Below, one piece after another: positions 14,649 through 24,850 of a stretch of 64,000 nucleotides of DNA. The position numbers and the translations under genes are program-made. The stretch is from Gammaproteobacteria bacterium HGW-Gammaproteobacteria-15 (lineage in GTDB: Bacteria; Pseudomonadota; Gammaproteobacteria; Enterobacterales; Alteromonadaceae), in assembly GCA_002840125.1 (NCBI GenBank), contig PGZF01000002.1, forward strand, positions 124,001 to 188,000. The letters run 5' to 3'. The notes beneath the pieces were generated by a model. That model was not told the DNA's origin, did no database searches, and saw only the letters and a list, made by a program, of their open reading frames with translations. Each line of letters opens with the position of its first letter. Position 1 is the first letter of the stretch.

Positions 14649-17600
14649 TCAGCTGGGGTGTACCTCATCTGCTGCGTGTTCATCTGGTGCTTGTTGTTCC
14701 AGTTGCCGCAGTTTATGCTCCAGCCGTTTGGGTGAGCCGGTATTGCGTGCTATCGCAATATACATTACCGGCACGACATAAATGGTCATCAGCGTTGCTA
14801 ACGACACCCCGGCAAAAATCACCATACCTATTACCATCCGGCTTTCTGAGCCGGGGCCTGATGCTACTATCAGCGGAATACTGCTCATTGCGGTGGTAAA
14901 GGCTGTCATCACAATGGGGCGTAACCGCTGTGCTGCCGATTGCTTGATGGCAGCAACAAACTCCATACCGGCATCACGCAGCTGGTTGGCAAATTCGACA
15001 ATCAGGATACCGTTTTTCGCTACCAGACCTATCAGCATAACTAAACCAATCTGGCTGTAGATATTCAGCGTCATACCACTGAAATACAGCCCGGATAAGG
15101 CGCCAACTAAGCCCAGCGGAACCGTGATCATAATAACCAGCGGGTGAATAAAGCTTTCAAACTGTGCAGCCAGTACCAGATAGGTAATAAGCAGGGCCAG
15201 AATAAATACCATCAGGGTAGAGCTGCCGCTTTCCTGATACAGCAGCGATTCGCCCTTGTAATCAATACCTACGGTGTCCTGAATTTCGGTTTTCACTACG
15301 TTTTCCAGGTATTCCAGTGCTTCGCCCAGGCTGTAACCCGGTGCCATACTGGCGGTTAACGTAATAGCCCGCATCCGGTTGTAACGGTTCAGGCTTGATG
15401 ACGTTGCCTCTTCACGCAGTGTTACCAGGTTATCCAGCGGGATGAGCTCGCTTGAGGTCTCCGAGCGCAGATAAACATTGCTGATACTACCCGGCGAGCG
15501 GAAATCGTCGTCCAGACCTTCAATAATAACATCGTATTCTTTACCACGATCTAAGAAGGTGGTTACCCGGCGACCGCCCAGCATAGCTTCAAGCGAGCGG
15601 CCGATAGCCCCGACCGAAATACCCAAATCGCCGGCGCGCTCGGTATCAATTTCTACCAGTATTTGCGGTACGGTTTCTTTGTAGTCATGATCCAGCATCA
15701 GAATATTAGGGTTTTCTGCCGCTTTGCTGATCACAATGTCACGCCAGCGCGCCAGTTCTTCGTAGGTATTACCCTGCAATACGAACTGGATGGGCCGGCC
15801 ACCGCCACCACCGCCACCCAGGCCGCTACGCATAAAGGTGAAGGCGCGCACATCGGGTATGTCGTTCAGTTTTACGCCCACTTCGCCCATTAAATCCTGG
15901 GTGCGGCGCTTGCCGTTATGCCAGTTTTCAGTGCCGACTATGGCAATACCGCCGCTGTTACCCCAGCCAGGTACCCGTACCAGTAAGCGGTTAAATTCGC
16001 CGCCGTGGTAGTAGGGCATCAGTACATCTTCAATCAGACGCATATTGCGGCTGTTGCTGGTGTAGCTGGCGCCTTCAGCCGGGCTCATCATCACAAAAAA
16101 GGTACCGCGATCTTCAACCGGTGCCAGCTCGCTGGGCAGCAGTTTAACCAGCATATAACTGGCGGCAAAACACAATGCAACCACTATAATTACCGGCCAG
16201 CGAGTGGCACAGACTACATCCAGCTGGCGGCGGTAAGCATTTTCCAGTTTATGAAAGGCGCCATGCAGCCACAGCCCCAGTTTGCTTTCGCGTTTCTGGT
16301 GCGTCAGTAATTTACTACACAGCATGGGGGATAACGTAAGTGCTGTTACGCTGGAAAACGCCACGGCAGCTGCAATGGCCAGGGCAAACTCGGTAAACAA
16401 CTTACCCAGCTGGCCCTGCATAAATACCAGCGGCACAAACACTGAAATCAGCACCAGTGTGGTGGCGATAACCGCAAAGCCAACCTCACGCGCACCGCGA
16501 TATGACGCCAGCAGCGGGTGCTCGCCTTGCTCAATACGCCGGTAAATGTTTTCCAGTACTACGATAGAGTCATCTACCACCAGGCCTATGGCTAATACCA
16601 TGGCCAGCAGGGTTAGCAGGTTGACAGAAAAATCCAGCGCAAACAGCACGGTAACCGCCGCTACCAGCGATACCGGCACCGTAATGGCCGGTATAAAGGT
16701 GGCACGGATATTACCTAAAAACAAAAAGATCACCACGATAACCAAAGCCATTGCGATGGCTAGGGTGTTGTACACTTCTTTGATTGATTCGGCGATAAAC
16801 AGCGAAGAATCATAACCCGGCTCAATGGTGGTACCCTCGGGCAGGGTCGGTTTAATTCGCTCCATTTCTGCCCGGGCGGCTTTAACAACTTCCAGCGTAT
16901 TGGCTTTTGACTGCTTAATAATACCTATGCCAAGCAGGTTTTTACCGTCACCGCGAAACTCGCTTTCCTCGTTTTCTGCGGTTAGCAGCACATCGGCAAC
17001 TTCGCCCAGCCGCACCAGATAATTATTGGCTCCGCGTTTTATTACCAGCTTGCGAAAATCTTCCTGGGTTTTGTAGGTGCGCACGACGCGCACGGTAAAA
17101 TCACGATCGGTGGATTTTATATTGCCGGCGGGCAGTTCTACGTTTTCTGCACGTAATACGTTTTCAATATCCTGTACTGTTACGCCGCGTGATGCCATGG
17201 CATCGCGGTCCAGCCAGATACGCATGGCGTAATCACGTGAGCCACCCAGTTGCAAGCGGGCTACACCGTCAACCACGGAGAACCGCTCGACAATGTAACG
17301 GTCGGCGTAGTCGGTCAGCTCCAGTGAGGTCATGGTTTCACTGTTTAATACAAACCAGGCGATAGTGTCTTCATCGTCACTGGCTTTGGATACTTCAGGC
17401 GGATCAGCCTGATCTGGCAGGTTGTTTAAAGCACGTGACACCCGGTCACGTACATCGTTGGCGGCAGAATCTATGTCGCGTTCAACGGCAAATTCAATTG
17501 AAATATTCGAGCGGCCATTACGGCTGACCGAGTTAATATTTTTAATACCTTCAACACCGCTGATGCGGTCTTCCAGCAACTGAGTAATTTTAGACTCAAC

Positions 17601-17774
17601 AATTTCGGCTGAAGCGCCAGGGTAGTTAGTGCTGATACTAACAATAGGAGTATCAATATCCGGATACTCGCGCAGCGGCAGCATACTAAAGCAGACAATA
17701 CCAAACACCACCAGCAGCAGGTTTATAACGGTGGCAAATACCGGCCTTTTAACCGACACATCGGACAGCAGCAT
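14649..17774 (-). CDS. RND efflux transporter, HAE1/AcrB family
   Basis: This 1041-residue inner-membrane pump uses the proton gradient to drive multidrug or small-molecule efflux through a periplasmic adaptor and an outer-membrane channel. SVKRPVFATVINLLLVVFGI is helix 1. LAIGLVVDDSIVVLENIYR in helix 4 holds the proton-relay Asp pair, and GLVAKNGILIVEFANQLRD the helix-10 Lys. SGLGGGGGGGRPIQFVLQ is a loop typical of MexK/VexF-like members. ATG 17774 with GGAGG upstream was chosen; it lies one base after the adaptor stop codon, so the two are translationally coupled. No tolC-like gene is nearby, so an outer-membrane channel must come from elsewhere. The substrate is unknown. Confidence 0.9.
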   Translation of the reverse strand: MLLSDVSVKRPVFATVINLLLVVFGIVCFSMLPLREYPDIDTPIVSISTNYPGASAEIVESKITQLLEDRISGVEGIKNINSVSRNGRSNISIEFAVERDIDSAANDVRDRVSRALNNLPDQADPPEVSKASDDEDTIAWFVLNSETMTSLELTDYADRYIVERFSVVDGVARLQLGGSRDYAMRIWLDRDAMASRGVTVQDIENVLRAENVELPAGNIKSTDRDFTVRVVRTYKTQEDFRKLVIKRGANNYLVRLGEVADVLLTAENEESEFRGDGKNLLGIGIIKQSKANTLEVVKAARAEMERIKPTLPEGTTIEPGYDSSLFIAESIKEVYNTLAIAMALVIVVIFLFLGNIRATFIPAITVPVSLVAAVTVLFALDFSVNLLTLLAMVLAIGLVVDDSIVVLENIYRRIEQGEHPLLASYRGAREVGFAVIATTLVLISVFVPLVFMQGQLGKLFTEFALAIAAAVAFSSVTALTLSPMLCSKLLTHQKRESKLGLWLHGAFHKLENAYRRQLDVVCATRWPVIIVVALCFAASYMLVKLLPSELAPVEDRGTFFVMMSPAEGASYTSNSRNMRLIEDVLMPYYHGGEFNRLLVRVPGWGNSGGIAIVGTENWHNGKRRTQDLMGEVGVKLNDIPDVRAFTFMRSGLGGGGGGGRPIQFVLQGNTYEELARWRDIVISKAAENPNILMLDHDYKETVPQILVEIDTERAGDLGISVGAIGRSLEAMLGGRRVTTFLDRGKEYDVIIEGLDDDFRSPGSISNVYLRSETSSELIPLDNLVTLREEATSSSLNRYNRMRAITLTASMAPGYSLGEALEYLENVVKTEIQDTVGIDYKGESLLYQESGSSTLMVFILALLITYLVLAAQFESFIHPLVIMITVPLGLVGALSGLYFSGMTLNIYSQIGLVMLIGLVAKNGILIVEFANQLRDAGMEFVAAIKQSAAQRLRPIVMTAFTTAMSSIPLIVASGPGSESRMVIGMVIFAGVSLATLMTIYVVPVMYIAIARNTGSPKRLEHKLRQLEQQAPDEHAADEVHPS

Positions 17775-17775
17775 A

Positions 17776-18828
17776 TCAGCCTCCAACCCGGTTAATGGTC
17801 ACGCCTGAGCGCAGTTTCTGAATGCCCTCAACTACCACTTCGTCGCCTTCTTCTAACCCGCTAAGTATTTCCACCCAGCCCGGTACGCGCTGGCCGGTTT
17901 TTACCTCTACCTGAGTCACTTTGTCATCAGCACCTACTTTATAAACAAACTGTTTTTGCTGCTGTGGCACCAGAGCTTTTTCTGAAATTTGCATGGCCTG
18001 ACGGTTATCCAGTTCCAGCTTTACATGCAGCAACATACCGGGACGCAGGCGTAAATCATCATTAGGTAAAGCGCCGTGTACTGTTACGGTACGGGTGATC
18101 GGGTCCAGCCGGGTATCAATAGCGCTGACTTTGCCGTTAAAGGTGATATTGCCATAAGCAGCATTGGTAACGGTTAAAGGCATACCTACACTAATATCGG
18201 CCAGATAATGCTCGGCAACACTAAAGGCCACCCGCAGGGTATTTAAGTCATCCAGCGTGGTGATAACAGTGCCATTGGTAATATAAGCGCCGACACTCAC
18301 CTGGCGCAGGCCCAGATAGCCATCAAAAGGGGCGCGGATAGTCATTTCCGCTAACTGGGCTTTGGCAATGTCCAGTTGGGCCAGTGTAGTATTAACCCGG
18401 GTTTGTTGTTCATCCAGCATCGATTGCGCGGTAGCCTGAGTGGTGGCCAGATTTTTCAGCCGGTCTAACTGGCGTTTTTGATCTTCCAGGATGCCTTCCA
18501 GCTCCGTTACGCGCGCACGCTCCTGTACATCATGTAAACGGGCAATCACTTCGTCTTTTTTGATGGCTTTGCCTTCACGAATGTTCAGCTCAGTAACAAA
18601 GTCACTGGTAGGGGAGATCAACTGAATTGAGTTATTGGAAATACCGGTACCCAGTGAATTAACGCTGCGGATCATCGGCTTGGTTTCTACTTTAGCAGTA
18701 CTTACTGCTACAACAGCGGAGGCACGGCGGATGTCAGTTTTCTGGCTGGGTATCCAGTACAAATAGCCTACAAATACCAGCAGAGTGATGAGAATCACCC
18801 AAATTAATTTTGAATGTAATTTTGCCAC
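17776..18828 (-). CDS. RND efflux periplasmic adaptor
   Basis: This 350-residue membrane fusion protein links the pump at 14649 to the outer-membrane channel. An N-terminal anchor (LIWVILITLLVFVGYLYWI) is followed by a split lipoyl half-motif (VTELNIREGKAIKKDEVIARL and TIRAPFDGYLGLRQVSVGAY) flanking an alpha-hairpin (about 105-160), then a beta-barrel (PITRTVTVHGALPN..LRPGMLLHV) and a membrane-proximal domain. It is first in a two-gene operon with the pump. The 203-bp upstream gap also serves the divergent gene at 19032, and no regulator gene is adjacent. Confidence 0.9.
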   Translation of the reverse strand: MAKLHSKLIWVILITLLVFVGYLYWIPSQKTDIRRASAVVAVSTAKVETKPMIRSVNSLGTGISNNSIQLISPTSDFVTELNIREGKAIKKDEVIARLHDVQERARVTELEGILEDQKRQLDRLKNLATTQATAQSMLDEQQTRVNTTLAQLDIAKAQLAEMTIRAPFDGYLGLRQVSVGAYITNGTVITTLDDLNTLRVAFSVAEHYLADISVGMPLTVTNAAYGNITFNGKVSAIDTRLDPITRTVTVHGALPNDDLRLRPGMLLHVKLELDNRQAMQISEKALVPQQQKQFVYKVGADDKVTQVEVKTGQRVPGWVEILSGLEEGDEVVVEGIQKLRSGVTINRVGG

Positions 18829-19031
18829 AATAACCCCGGATAACAGCTTAATAATAATTTCTGCCTTATTGTATGGAAGAAAGCGTTGTTTAGATTTCCT
18901 GTTATCGCAGTCGTAGCGGCGTTGGTCGCTTAAGCAGGGTATAACTGCGGTTTAATTTAGCAATATCTGCTGAACTAAACGCCAAAGCCTGCCATATTGG
19001 CCATAATATAGCGGCAGCGGAGGTAATTAAC

Positions 19032-19694
19032 ATGCAGCTGAATCAAATTCAGGGTGGTGCCAGCCGGGGTGGTGCAGCCTTGATGTTAGGTAGTGGCACC
19101 GTATTATTGCTACTGTTGCTCAGTGTACTCTGGGTGGAGCAACTTAACGTGCTGCATGCCCTGGCATTTGTTATGGCGGCACTGGGGCTTTTTGCCGGTT
19201 GGGCCAAGTTGTCTGAGCCTGCCTATTTTTTGCAGTATGATGAAAAAGGCTTACGCTATTTTCATCGCCGCGGTAGTTGGTTTTTGCCCTGGAACAGTTT
19301 TTTATACAGTGGTGTACCACAGCTGGAGCAAAAAAAACTCAGCTATATCGCCTTTAAACTGACCGACTACGACAGTTTTTTACAAGGCTTACCATTGCGG
19401 TTGGCTGTGCGTATTATGACAGAGCAACGCGCTTTGTATGTTGAAGCAATACGCCAGGGCTGTAACAGTGGGCAGTGTGCCAGTGAGCTGTTGGCAGAGG
19501 GCGAAAATTTTAATACGGCGAATCAGCAATATAACGGTATTAAGGCGGCTTTTGCTCATCGGATGCAGCGCTTGGTAAATGCCACCGGCTTTGATATTTT
19601 TGTGCCTGTTGAACTTAGCGAAGCAGATGCGCTTAACCTGTGTAAGCAGATTAATCAGGCAAGGTTACAATGTATCCAGAATACAGTAACCTAG
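19032..19694 (+). CDS. DUF2982-like membrane protein
   Basis: The protein has 220 residues with two closely spaced transmembrane helices near the start (MLGSGTVLLLLLLSVLWV and LHALAFVMAALGLFAGW, about 18-60) and a cytosolic remainder. The remainder contains FHRRGSWFLPWNSFLYSGVP, LSYIAFKLTDYDSFL and RLAVRIMTEQRALYVEA, which fit the DUF2982 family seen in marine gammaproteobacteria. Function is unknown. GGAGG precedes ATG 19032 at good spacing. The gene diverges from the RND operon. Confidence 0.55.
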   Translation: MQLNQIQGGASRGGAALMLGSGTVLLLLLLSVLWVEQLNVLHALAFVMAALGLFAGWAKLSEPAYFLQYDEKGLRYFHRRGSWFLPWNSFLYSGVPQLEQKKLSYIAFKLTDYDSFLQGLPLRLAVRIMTEQRALYVEAIRQGCNSGQCASELLAEGENFNTANQQYNGIKAAFAHRMQRLVNATGFDIFVPVELSEADALNLCKQINQARLQCIQNTVT

Positions 19695-19753
19695 ACACTA
19701 GGTACTGACTGTATCATAATATTGTCATTACCGGATATTGTGCAGGGCAATGA

Positions 19754-20089
19754 ATGAATACTTACGAAAAAGCATTTTTAGTTAGCGGTCGTAACACTTT
19801 GATACATAAAAATAAAAAGCTTGACCTGGTTATAGTGAATGATGATAACGACCCGGTGATAGTCGTGACACGCCATGGCGTGAAAGTTTTCAGTGAAACG
19901 GTACCGGCTAATAAGGCTGATGCAAAAGATCGCTATATGGAAGTGGTAGATATTTCCAGCTCTGACGTTTTTAGCGAGGTAAAAACCTTACTATTTGTGC
20001 AGGCTATTAATAACAAAGAATATAAGATTGATTACAGTAAAGCGGGTACAGACTTGTTTATCCGTATCCATCAGGAAAACTATATCTGA
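19754..20089 (+). CDS. hypothetical protein
   Basis: This 111-residue protein has no signal peptide or membrane helix. It reads as a small beta-rich domain (LDLVIVNDDNDPVIVVTRHG, LLFVQAINNKEYKIDYS). Charged residues are common (nine Lys plus six Arg/His against 16 Asp/Glu). I do not recognise a family. It lies 59 bp after the DUF2982-like gene and before a DUF342 gene on the same strand. An imperfect hairpin (AGCCC/GGGCT) lies just after it without a T tract. Confidence 0.5.
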   Translation: MNTYEKAFLVSGRNTLIHKNKKLDLVIVNDDNDPVIVVTRHGVKVFSETVPANKADAKDRYMEVVDISSSDVFSEVKTLLFVQAINNKEYKIDYSKAGTDLFIRIHQENYI

Positions 20090-20196
20090 TGTATTAGCCA
20101 CAACTGAGCCCTGCGGGAATAAAAGGGCTTGTGTTCAGGCCGGTTATTTGCTTCATTAGACTAGCTTTCGTGCAGTAACCTGAAGTGTGAAGCCAT

Positions 20197-21855
20197 ATGC
20201 AATTTACCGAGCACAATAATAGTATAAAAATAACCGTGCCTGTAACTCTGAATGCGCTGACGGCGCAGGACGTTAACGCCCAGTTACAGCAAGCCGGCTA
20301 TGGCCGTTGCTTTTTAATCCAGGATCAACTTACCAACCTGCTGATAGAATATCAGCAAATTCAGCAAAAAATTAAAGACAAACTGCAAGCCGAAGGTGTG
20401 CCGTTAACCTATCGTATTGCAGATATGCGCCCGGCTGAGCTTAAGTTTGATATCAGCGAAGATAAAATGTCAGCCGCCGCCATTATTACCTCAGCCTGGG
20501 GCGGGCCTCCGGTGTCGGCCAATATGCTGGTTAAAGCTGCACAGGAAGCCGGTGTCGTATTTGGTTTTAGTAAAGAGCACATCATCAAACTGGTAACCCA
20601 TGCCAGCAAGGCCGATCCCGGCAGCAAAGTAAAACTGGTTATAGCGCGTGGCCGCCAGGTAGTGCAAGGGGTTGATTCCCGTTTTGAAGCACTGATCCCC
20701 GATATGGAAAGCCGCCGCAATAAACCCTTACTGCAGTCTGAAGAAAAAGCCGATTTACGCGACTTTGGTGTTATTCCGTCAATTCGCGCCGCCGAGCCGT
20801 TAATGCGCCGGCATCCGCCTACTGCCGGGGTAGATGGCATGACCGTTACCGGCAATGTGCTGCCAGCTACACCGGGGCAGGTTGTAGAATGGAATTTGGG
20901 TGAAGGCAGTGAGTTGTCGGCAGAGGATACCGATTTACTGCTGGCTGCACGTGATGGTTTACCCCGGGTAATCGAAAACGGCGCTACCGTTGATGAGGTA
21001 TTCACCGTAAAGAATGTTGATCTGGCTACCGGACATATTATTTTTCGCGGTTCAGTAGTGATTAACGGTGATGTGGCTGAAAGCATGAAAGTTATTGCCG
21101 GCGGCAATGTATTTGTAAAAGGCTTCGTTGAAGGCAGCCTGATTGAAGCCGGTGGCGACATCAGAATTGGCGGCGCCATTATTGGCCACCAGATAGCCAC
21201 TGTGGAAAAAGATACTGAATACAGCACTGAGCTAAAAGCCCAGGGCGATATAGAGTGCAATATTGCCCAGTATGCCCGCTTAAGCGCCAGCGGCAATATC
21301 TATGTTAAAAAGCAAATAATGCATTGCGCGGTGTCTGCTGCCAAAGTGTATGCCGGCCCTGAAGACAACCCTAATGGTAAGGTGATTGGTGGTTATTTTT
21401 ATCTGGATTATGGCATTCATACCGGCAATTTAGGTGCGCCGTCCAGCAGCAATATTTATATTGAGCTTAACCGGCTGACCGATCCGATAGTGGAAAAACA
21501 AGACGTACTGCGCGCCAGTATTGCTGCAGCGAAAAAAGATATGCTGGATATTCGTGAACAGCTGGAAAAGCTGAAGAAAATTGAAGGCAACGCCCAGATA
21601 GAATTACGCCGCCAGGAGTTACAGGGCGAATTTGATGAGCATAAAACTGTGGCGCTGGCATTAATAGAGGATGTCAAAGCGCTCGAACTACAGCGCAAAG
21701 AAAAACTGGAGCAAGCCCTTATTGTGGCGCATCAGCAGCTGTTTTCTGCGGTTGAGGTACATTTTGATAAAGACATTATCCGCAGCCGTCGTGAATACGG
21801 CCCGTCAAAAATACTGCTGGTAGATGGCAGTGTGTCGATAGAACCATTCTATTAA
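20197..21855 (+). CDS. DUF342 / FapA-family protein
   Basis: This 552-residue cytosolic protein has an N-terminal domain of about 200 residues, then the DUF342 beta-helix core (VDGMTVTGNVLP, DLATGHIIFRGSVVINGDV, GGNVFVKGFVEGSLIEAGGDI, about 210-420) and a coiled coil (about 430-520, IREQLEKLKKIEGNAQIELR). In Vibrio, a DUF342 protein (FapA) helps place the polar flagellum and shuts down glucose uptake by binding the PTS protein EIIA-Glc. No flagellar genes lie nearby, so function here is open. It stands alone between non-coding gaps of about 107 and 127 bp. Confidence 0.8.
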   Translation: MQFTEHNNSIKITVPVTLNALTAQDVNAQLQQAGYGRCFLIQDQLTNLLIEYQQIQQKIKDKLQAEGVPLTYRIADMRPAELKFDISEDKMSAAAIITSAWGGPPVSANMLVKAAQEAGVVFGFSKEHIIKLVTHASKADPGSKVKLVIARGRQVVQGVDSRFEALIPDMESRRNKPLLQSEEKADLRDFGVIPSIRAAEPLMRRHPPTAGVDGMTVTGNVLPATPGQVVEWNLGEGSELSAEDTDLLLAARDGLPRVIENGATVDEVFTVKNVDLATGHIIFRGSVVINGDVAESMKVIAGGNVFVKGFVEGSLIEAGGDIRIGGAIIGHQIATVEKDTEYSTELKAQGDIECNIAQYARLSASGNIYVKKQIMHCAVSAAKVYAGPEDNPNGKVIGGYFYLDYGIHTGNLGAPSSSNIYIELNRLTDPIVEKQDVLRASIAAAKKDMLDIREQLEKLKKIEGNAQIELRRQELQGEFDEHKTVALALIEDVKALELQRKEKLEQALIVAHQQLFSAVEVHFDKDIIRSRREYGPSKILLVDGSVSIEPFY

Positions 21856-21982
21856 TATGAGCCAGGTAATATGCACCAGGCGGCATTTTCGACAGTTGGC
21901 AACTGCCCTGCGATGCAGGGTAATGTGTTTTTTACTGCGCTAACGTAGGCTTTGTCTGACAAAGTGACCGGGTAGATTATCA

Positions 21983-22744
21983 GTGAAGTGTTTTTTCTTT
22001 ATCTTTATGCTGTTTTTTGCGCCGCTGCTATCGGCAGCTGAGTGCAATATGGCGTTTGCGCACGGTATTATTATCTCGCCTGATCAGATCCGTATTATGC
22101 AAAACAACCGCACCCATGTGCAGATAAATGCTGATCATCAGTTGTTTATCCGCGGTGAGTGGATCACGCTGGAAGATGATGACACCTTATTACTGGCACA
22201 GTACAGCCAGGGGTTACGCCGTTTTGTGCCAGAAATTGTCAGTATAGCGGTAGACGGCGTTGAGCTGGGGTTATCCAGCATTGAAGCAATGTTTAGTGGC
22301 ATTGGCAGCCAGGCGCAGCAGGCCGAATGGCGTGAACTGGTGCGGGAAACCACCTTTCAGTGGATGTCGCGTTTTGTACGCAGCAATGATCACTTCTATC
22401 TGGCGCCGCAAAGCCTGAACGAGCTGGATTATTTTCTGCATGACGAATTAAAGCCGCAACTGGACAACCTGGCCCGCCATACGGTTGGTGCAGTGTGGGG
22501 GGCACTGCGCGAAGCCTTGCGCCATTCAGACAATAACTTTGAGCGTTCAGACAACCAGGATTGGCAGTCGGTTGGCCAAATGGTAGACAAAATTAATCTG
22601 GGGCTGGATGCCAAGGCGGTAGAACTGGAAGAAAAGTCGGCATTGTTCTGCCAGCGCATGCAGGAGCTGGATGAAATTGAAAAACAATTACAACAGCGCC
22701 TGCCTGAGCTGAAACGTTACGATGTGGTATCACAAAAACAATAA
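21983..22744 (+). CDS. yggN: exported DUF2884 (YggN-like) protein
   Basis: This 253-residue protein has a signal peptide (KCFFFIFMLFFAPLLSAAE). HGIIISPDQIRIMQNNRTHVQ, LFIRGEWITL and YSQGLRRFVPEIVSIAVDGVE match the YggN/DUF2884 family of periplasmic proteins with unknown role. The second half is helical, with a Glu-rich end (MQELDEIEKQLQQRLPELK). The start is GTG 21983. Its stop lies three bases from the end of the convergent AstE/AspA-like gene, with no terminator between. Confidence 0.75.
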   Translation: MKCFFFIFMLFFAPLLSAAECNMAFAHGIIISPDQIRIMQNNRTHVQINADHQLFIRGEWITLEDDDTLLLAQYSQGLRRFVPEIVSIAVDGVELGLSSIEAMFSGIGSQAQQAEWRELVRETTFQWMSRFVRSNDHFYLAPQSLNELDYFLHDELKPQLDNLARHTVGAVWGALREALRHSDNNFERSDNQDWQSVGQMVDKINLGLDAKAVELEEKSALFCQRMQELDEIEKQLQQRLPELKRYDVVSQKQ

Positions 22745-22747
22745 GAG

Positions 22748-23803
22748 CTAGACCACGCCGTATTCTTCGCCCAACACCGGTGGCATGGCGTTGTCTACTT
22801 CGTCGTTAATGGCATCAAGGGTTTTTTCTGCCTCATCCAGCGAGCTGACTTCAGCCACATGAAACAGCGCTTCACCTTCGTTGACCAACGGCAGGTTGTT
22901 ACGGCCAATCACAATGCCGTCAAAGCTGGCCGGCACCGCCACTTCAAAATCGGAGTAGGGCGAATAGATATGCGCCAGCACATCGCCGGTTTTCACCGTT
23001 TGGCCCAGGCCCACATAGTAACGGGCTATGCCGTCATGCTCGGCCCGTACCCAGCTGCTTTTCTTAGAAAATAACGACTTGGTGGTCGGTTTTTTCCGCA
23101 CTGCTCTGAGCATACCTAAATCGGTCATTACATTTAAAATACCGCGCACGCCGACATTGATCGATTGCTCGTCAAAGCGTAGCGCTTCACCGGCTTCATA
23201 GAGTAAAAGCGGAATGCCTAAATTATTGGCTGTACCGCGCATAGTGCCGTCACGGCTGGCGGCTTTAATAATGATGGGCGCGTTAAACACTTCAGCCATG
23301 CGCAGGGCCGTTTTATCTTTAGCGCTGGCGCGCACCTGGGGCAGGTTAGAGCGGTGAATAGCGCCGGTGTGCAAGTCAATGGCATGCGTGCAGTTTTTTA
23401 ATATTTTGTCGGTAAACTGAAATGCCATCCGGCTGCCGAGTGAGCCTTTCTCGCTACCGGGGAAGCTGCGGTTTAAATCGCGCCGATCGGGTAAATAGCG
23501 GGATTGCTGCACAAAACCATAGGTGTTTACTATCGGCACTATAATAAGCGTACCTTTAAGCTGATTCAGCCGCGGCAGTTTCAGCAGGCGGCGGCATATT
23601 TCCACGCCGTTAATTTCATCACCGTGCAGCGCCGCGGTTACCAGCAATACCGGGCCGTCTTTGCGGCCGTGGATCACATGAGCACCAATGTTCAGTTCGG
23701 TATGGGTATACAGTTTGCCAAACGGAATATCCACCACAGCGCGGCTGCCCGGTGGAATATTACTGTTGCCCAGTATAAAAGGTGCTCGGGTGCCATTTTG
23801 CAT
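22748..23803 (-). CDS. succinylglutamate desuccinylase/aspartoacylase-family hydrolase
   Basis: This 351-residue zinc-dependent M14-like amidohydrolase has the family motifs TAALHGDEINGVEICRRL (zinc-binding H..E, about 56-73), PDRRDLNRSFPGS and ATHAID-LHTG-type HAIDLHTG (third zinc ligand), followed by a beta-rich C-terminal domain. Members remove acyl groups from amino acids or act on polyglutamate-like or peptide ends. Its ATG overlaps the rimK stop codon by one base, with AAGGAA upstream. The pairing suggests it trims or recycles glutamate chains added by RimK; this is inferred from neighbourhood. Confidence 0.8.
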   Translation of the reverse strand: MQNGTRAPFILGNSNIPPGSRAVVDIPFGKLYTHTELNIGAHVIHGRKDGPVLLVTAALHGDEINGVEICRRLLKLPRLNQLKGTLIIVPIVNTYGFVQQSRYLPDRRDLNRSFPGSEKGSLGSRMAFQFTDKILKNCTHAIDLHTGAIHRSNLPQVRASAKDKTALRMAEVFNAPIIIKAASRDGTMRGTANNLGIPLLLYEAGEALRFDEQSINVGVRGILNVMTDLGMLRAVRKKPTTKSLFSKKSSWVRAEHDGIARYYVGLGQTVKTGDVLAHIYSPYSDFEVAVPASFDGIVIGRNNLPLVNEGEALFHVAEVSSLDEAEKTLDAINDEVDNAMPPVLGEEYGVV

Positions 23804-24720
23804 TAGCCGGTTCCTTTGGTGTTAAGTTTGCGCCTGGTTTTGTGGCTGGCCACTTTTTGCTCCAAAAAAGCAATGCTGATATCGGCAATGTCTTTGCTGG
23901 TCGCCGCTTCAATGCCTTCAAGCCCCGGTGAGCTGTTTACTTCCATGACTACCGGGCCATGATTAGAGCGCAGTAAATCTACGCCGGCGACATTTAAGCC
24001 CATGGTTTTCGCTGCCCGAATGGCCGTGCTGCGCTCTTCTTTACTCAGCCTTATGGCTGAAGCTGTGCCGCCGCGGTGCAGGTTTGAACGAAACTCACCG
24101 GCTTTAGCCTGGCGTTTCATTGCAGCTACTACTTTATTACCAACAACAAAGCAGCGAATATCGGCGCCATTGGCTTCGCGGATATATTCCTGTACCAGTA
24201 TATTGGCATTTAACCCCATAAAGGCTTCTATTACGCTCTCTGCTGCGGTGCGGGTTTCAGCCAGCACCACACCAATGCCCTGAGTACCTTCAAGCAGCTT
24301 GATCACCAGAGGTGCGCCGCCAACCATTTCAATAAGGTCGGGAATATCGCCAGGTTTATCAGCAAAGCCGGTTACCGGCAGGCCAATACCCTGACGCGCT
24401 AATAACTGCAGGCTGCGCAGTTTGTCGCGGGCGCGGCTAATGGCAACAGATTCATTTAAGCTGTATACACCCATCATTTCAAACTGGCGCAGTACGGCGG
24501 TGCCATAAAACGTAATAGAGGCACCGATACGCGGGATCACTGCATCAAAATCTTCCAGCACCTGGCCTTTATGGTGAATAGAAGAATTGGTACGGTTGAC
24601 GTTCATATAGCAGGTAAGCGGATCGATCACCTGCACCTGATGGCCACGGTTGGTTGCTGCTTCTACCAGGCGTTTGGTGGAATACAGTTCGGCATTGCGC
24701 GATAAAATCGCAATTTTCAT
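23803..24720 (-). CDS. rimK: RimK, ATP-dependent glutamate ligase for ribosomal protein S6
   Basis: This 305-residue ATP-grasp ligase adds glutamate residues to the C-terminus of ribosomal protein S6. [21 protein letters not shown] and [18 protein letters not shown] belong to the N-terminal domain. [17 protein letters not shown] is the ATP-grasp lysine and glycine loop, [25 protein letters not shown] and [26 protein letters not shown] the metal-binding end. Length matches E. coli RimK (300). It is followed directly by an AstE/AspA-type hydrolase rather than the RimA/RimB pair known from pseudomonads. GGAGAG sits before the ATG. Confidence 0.93.
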   Translation of the reverse strand: MKIAILSRNAELYSTKRLVEAATNRGHQVQVIDPLTCYMNVNRTNSSIHHKGQVLEDFDAVIPRIGASITFYGTAVLRQFEMMGVYSLNESVAISRARDKLRSLQLLARQGIGLPVTGFADKPGDIPDLIEMVGGAPLVIKLLEGTQGIGVVLAETRTAAESVIEAFMGLNANILVQEYIREANGADIRCFVVGNKVVAAMKRQAKAGEFRSNLHRGGTASAIRLSKEERSTAIRAAKTMGLNVAGVDLLRSNHGPVVMEVNSSPGLEGIEAATSKDIADISIAFLEQKVASHKTRRKLNTKGTG

Positions 24721-24850
24721 GCGCTCTCCAATAAGAGGTAAGATCAGTCGCTATTGTAAAAGTGTCTGCGCCCTGAGGCAGCAACAATACTGCTGTTTAG
24801 GCAAAATAATTCTGTTGCTTTTCTGCTTCAGTGCAGCTGTCTCAACATAT

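Noticed and set aside
15790..15825. Run of glycine codons in the RND pump as a sign of frameshift
   Set aside because: A Gly-rich loop at this place is usual in the MexK/VexF-like branch, and the frame continues without change on both sides.
20409..21296. 295-codon minus-strand frame inside the DUF342 gene
   Set aside because: Composition is that of a shadow frame (Ser/Thr/Pro-rich, no fold), it has no SD, and the plus-strand gene is clearly coding.
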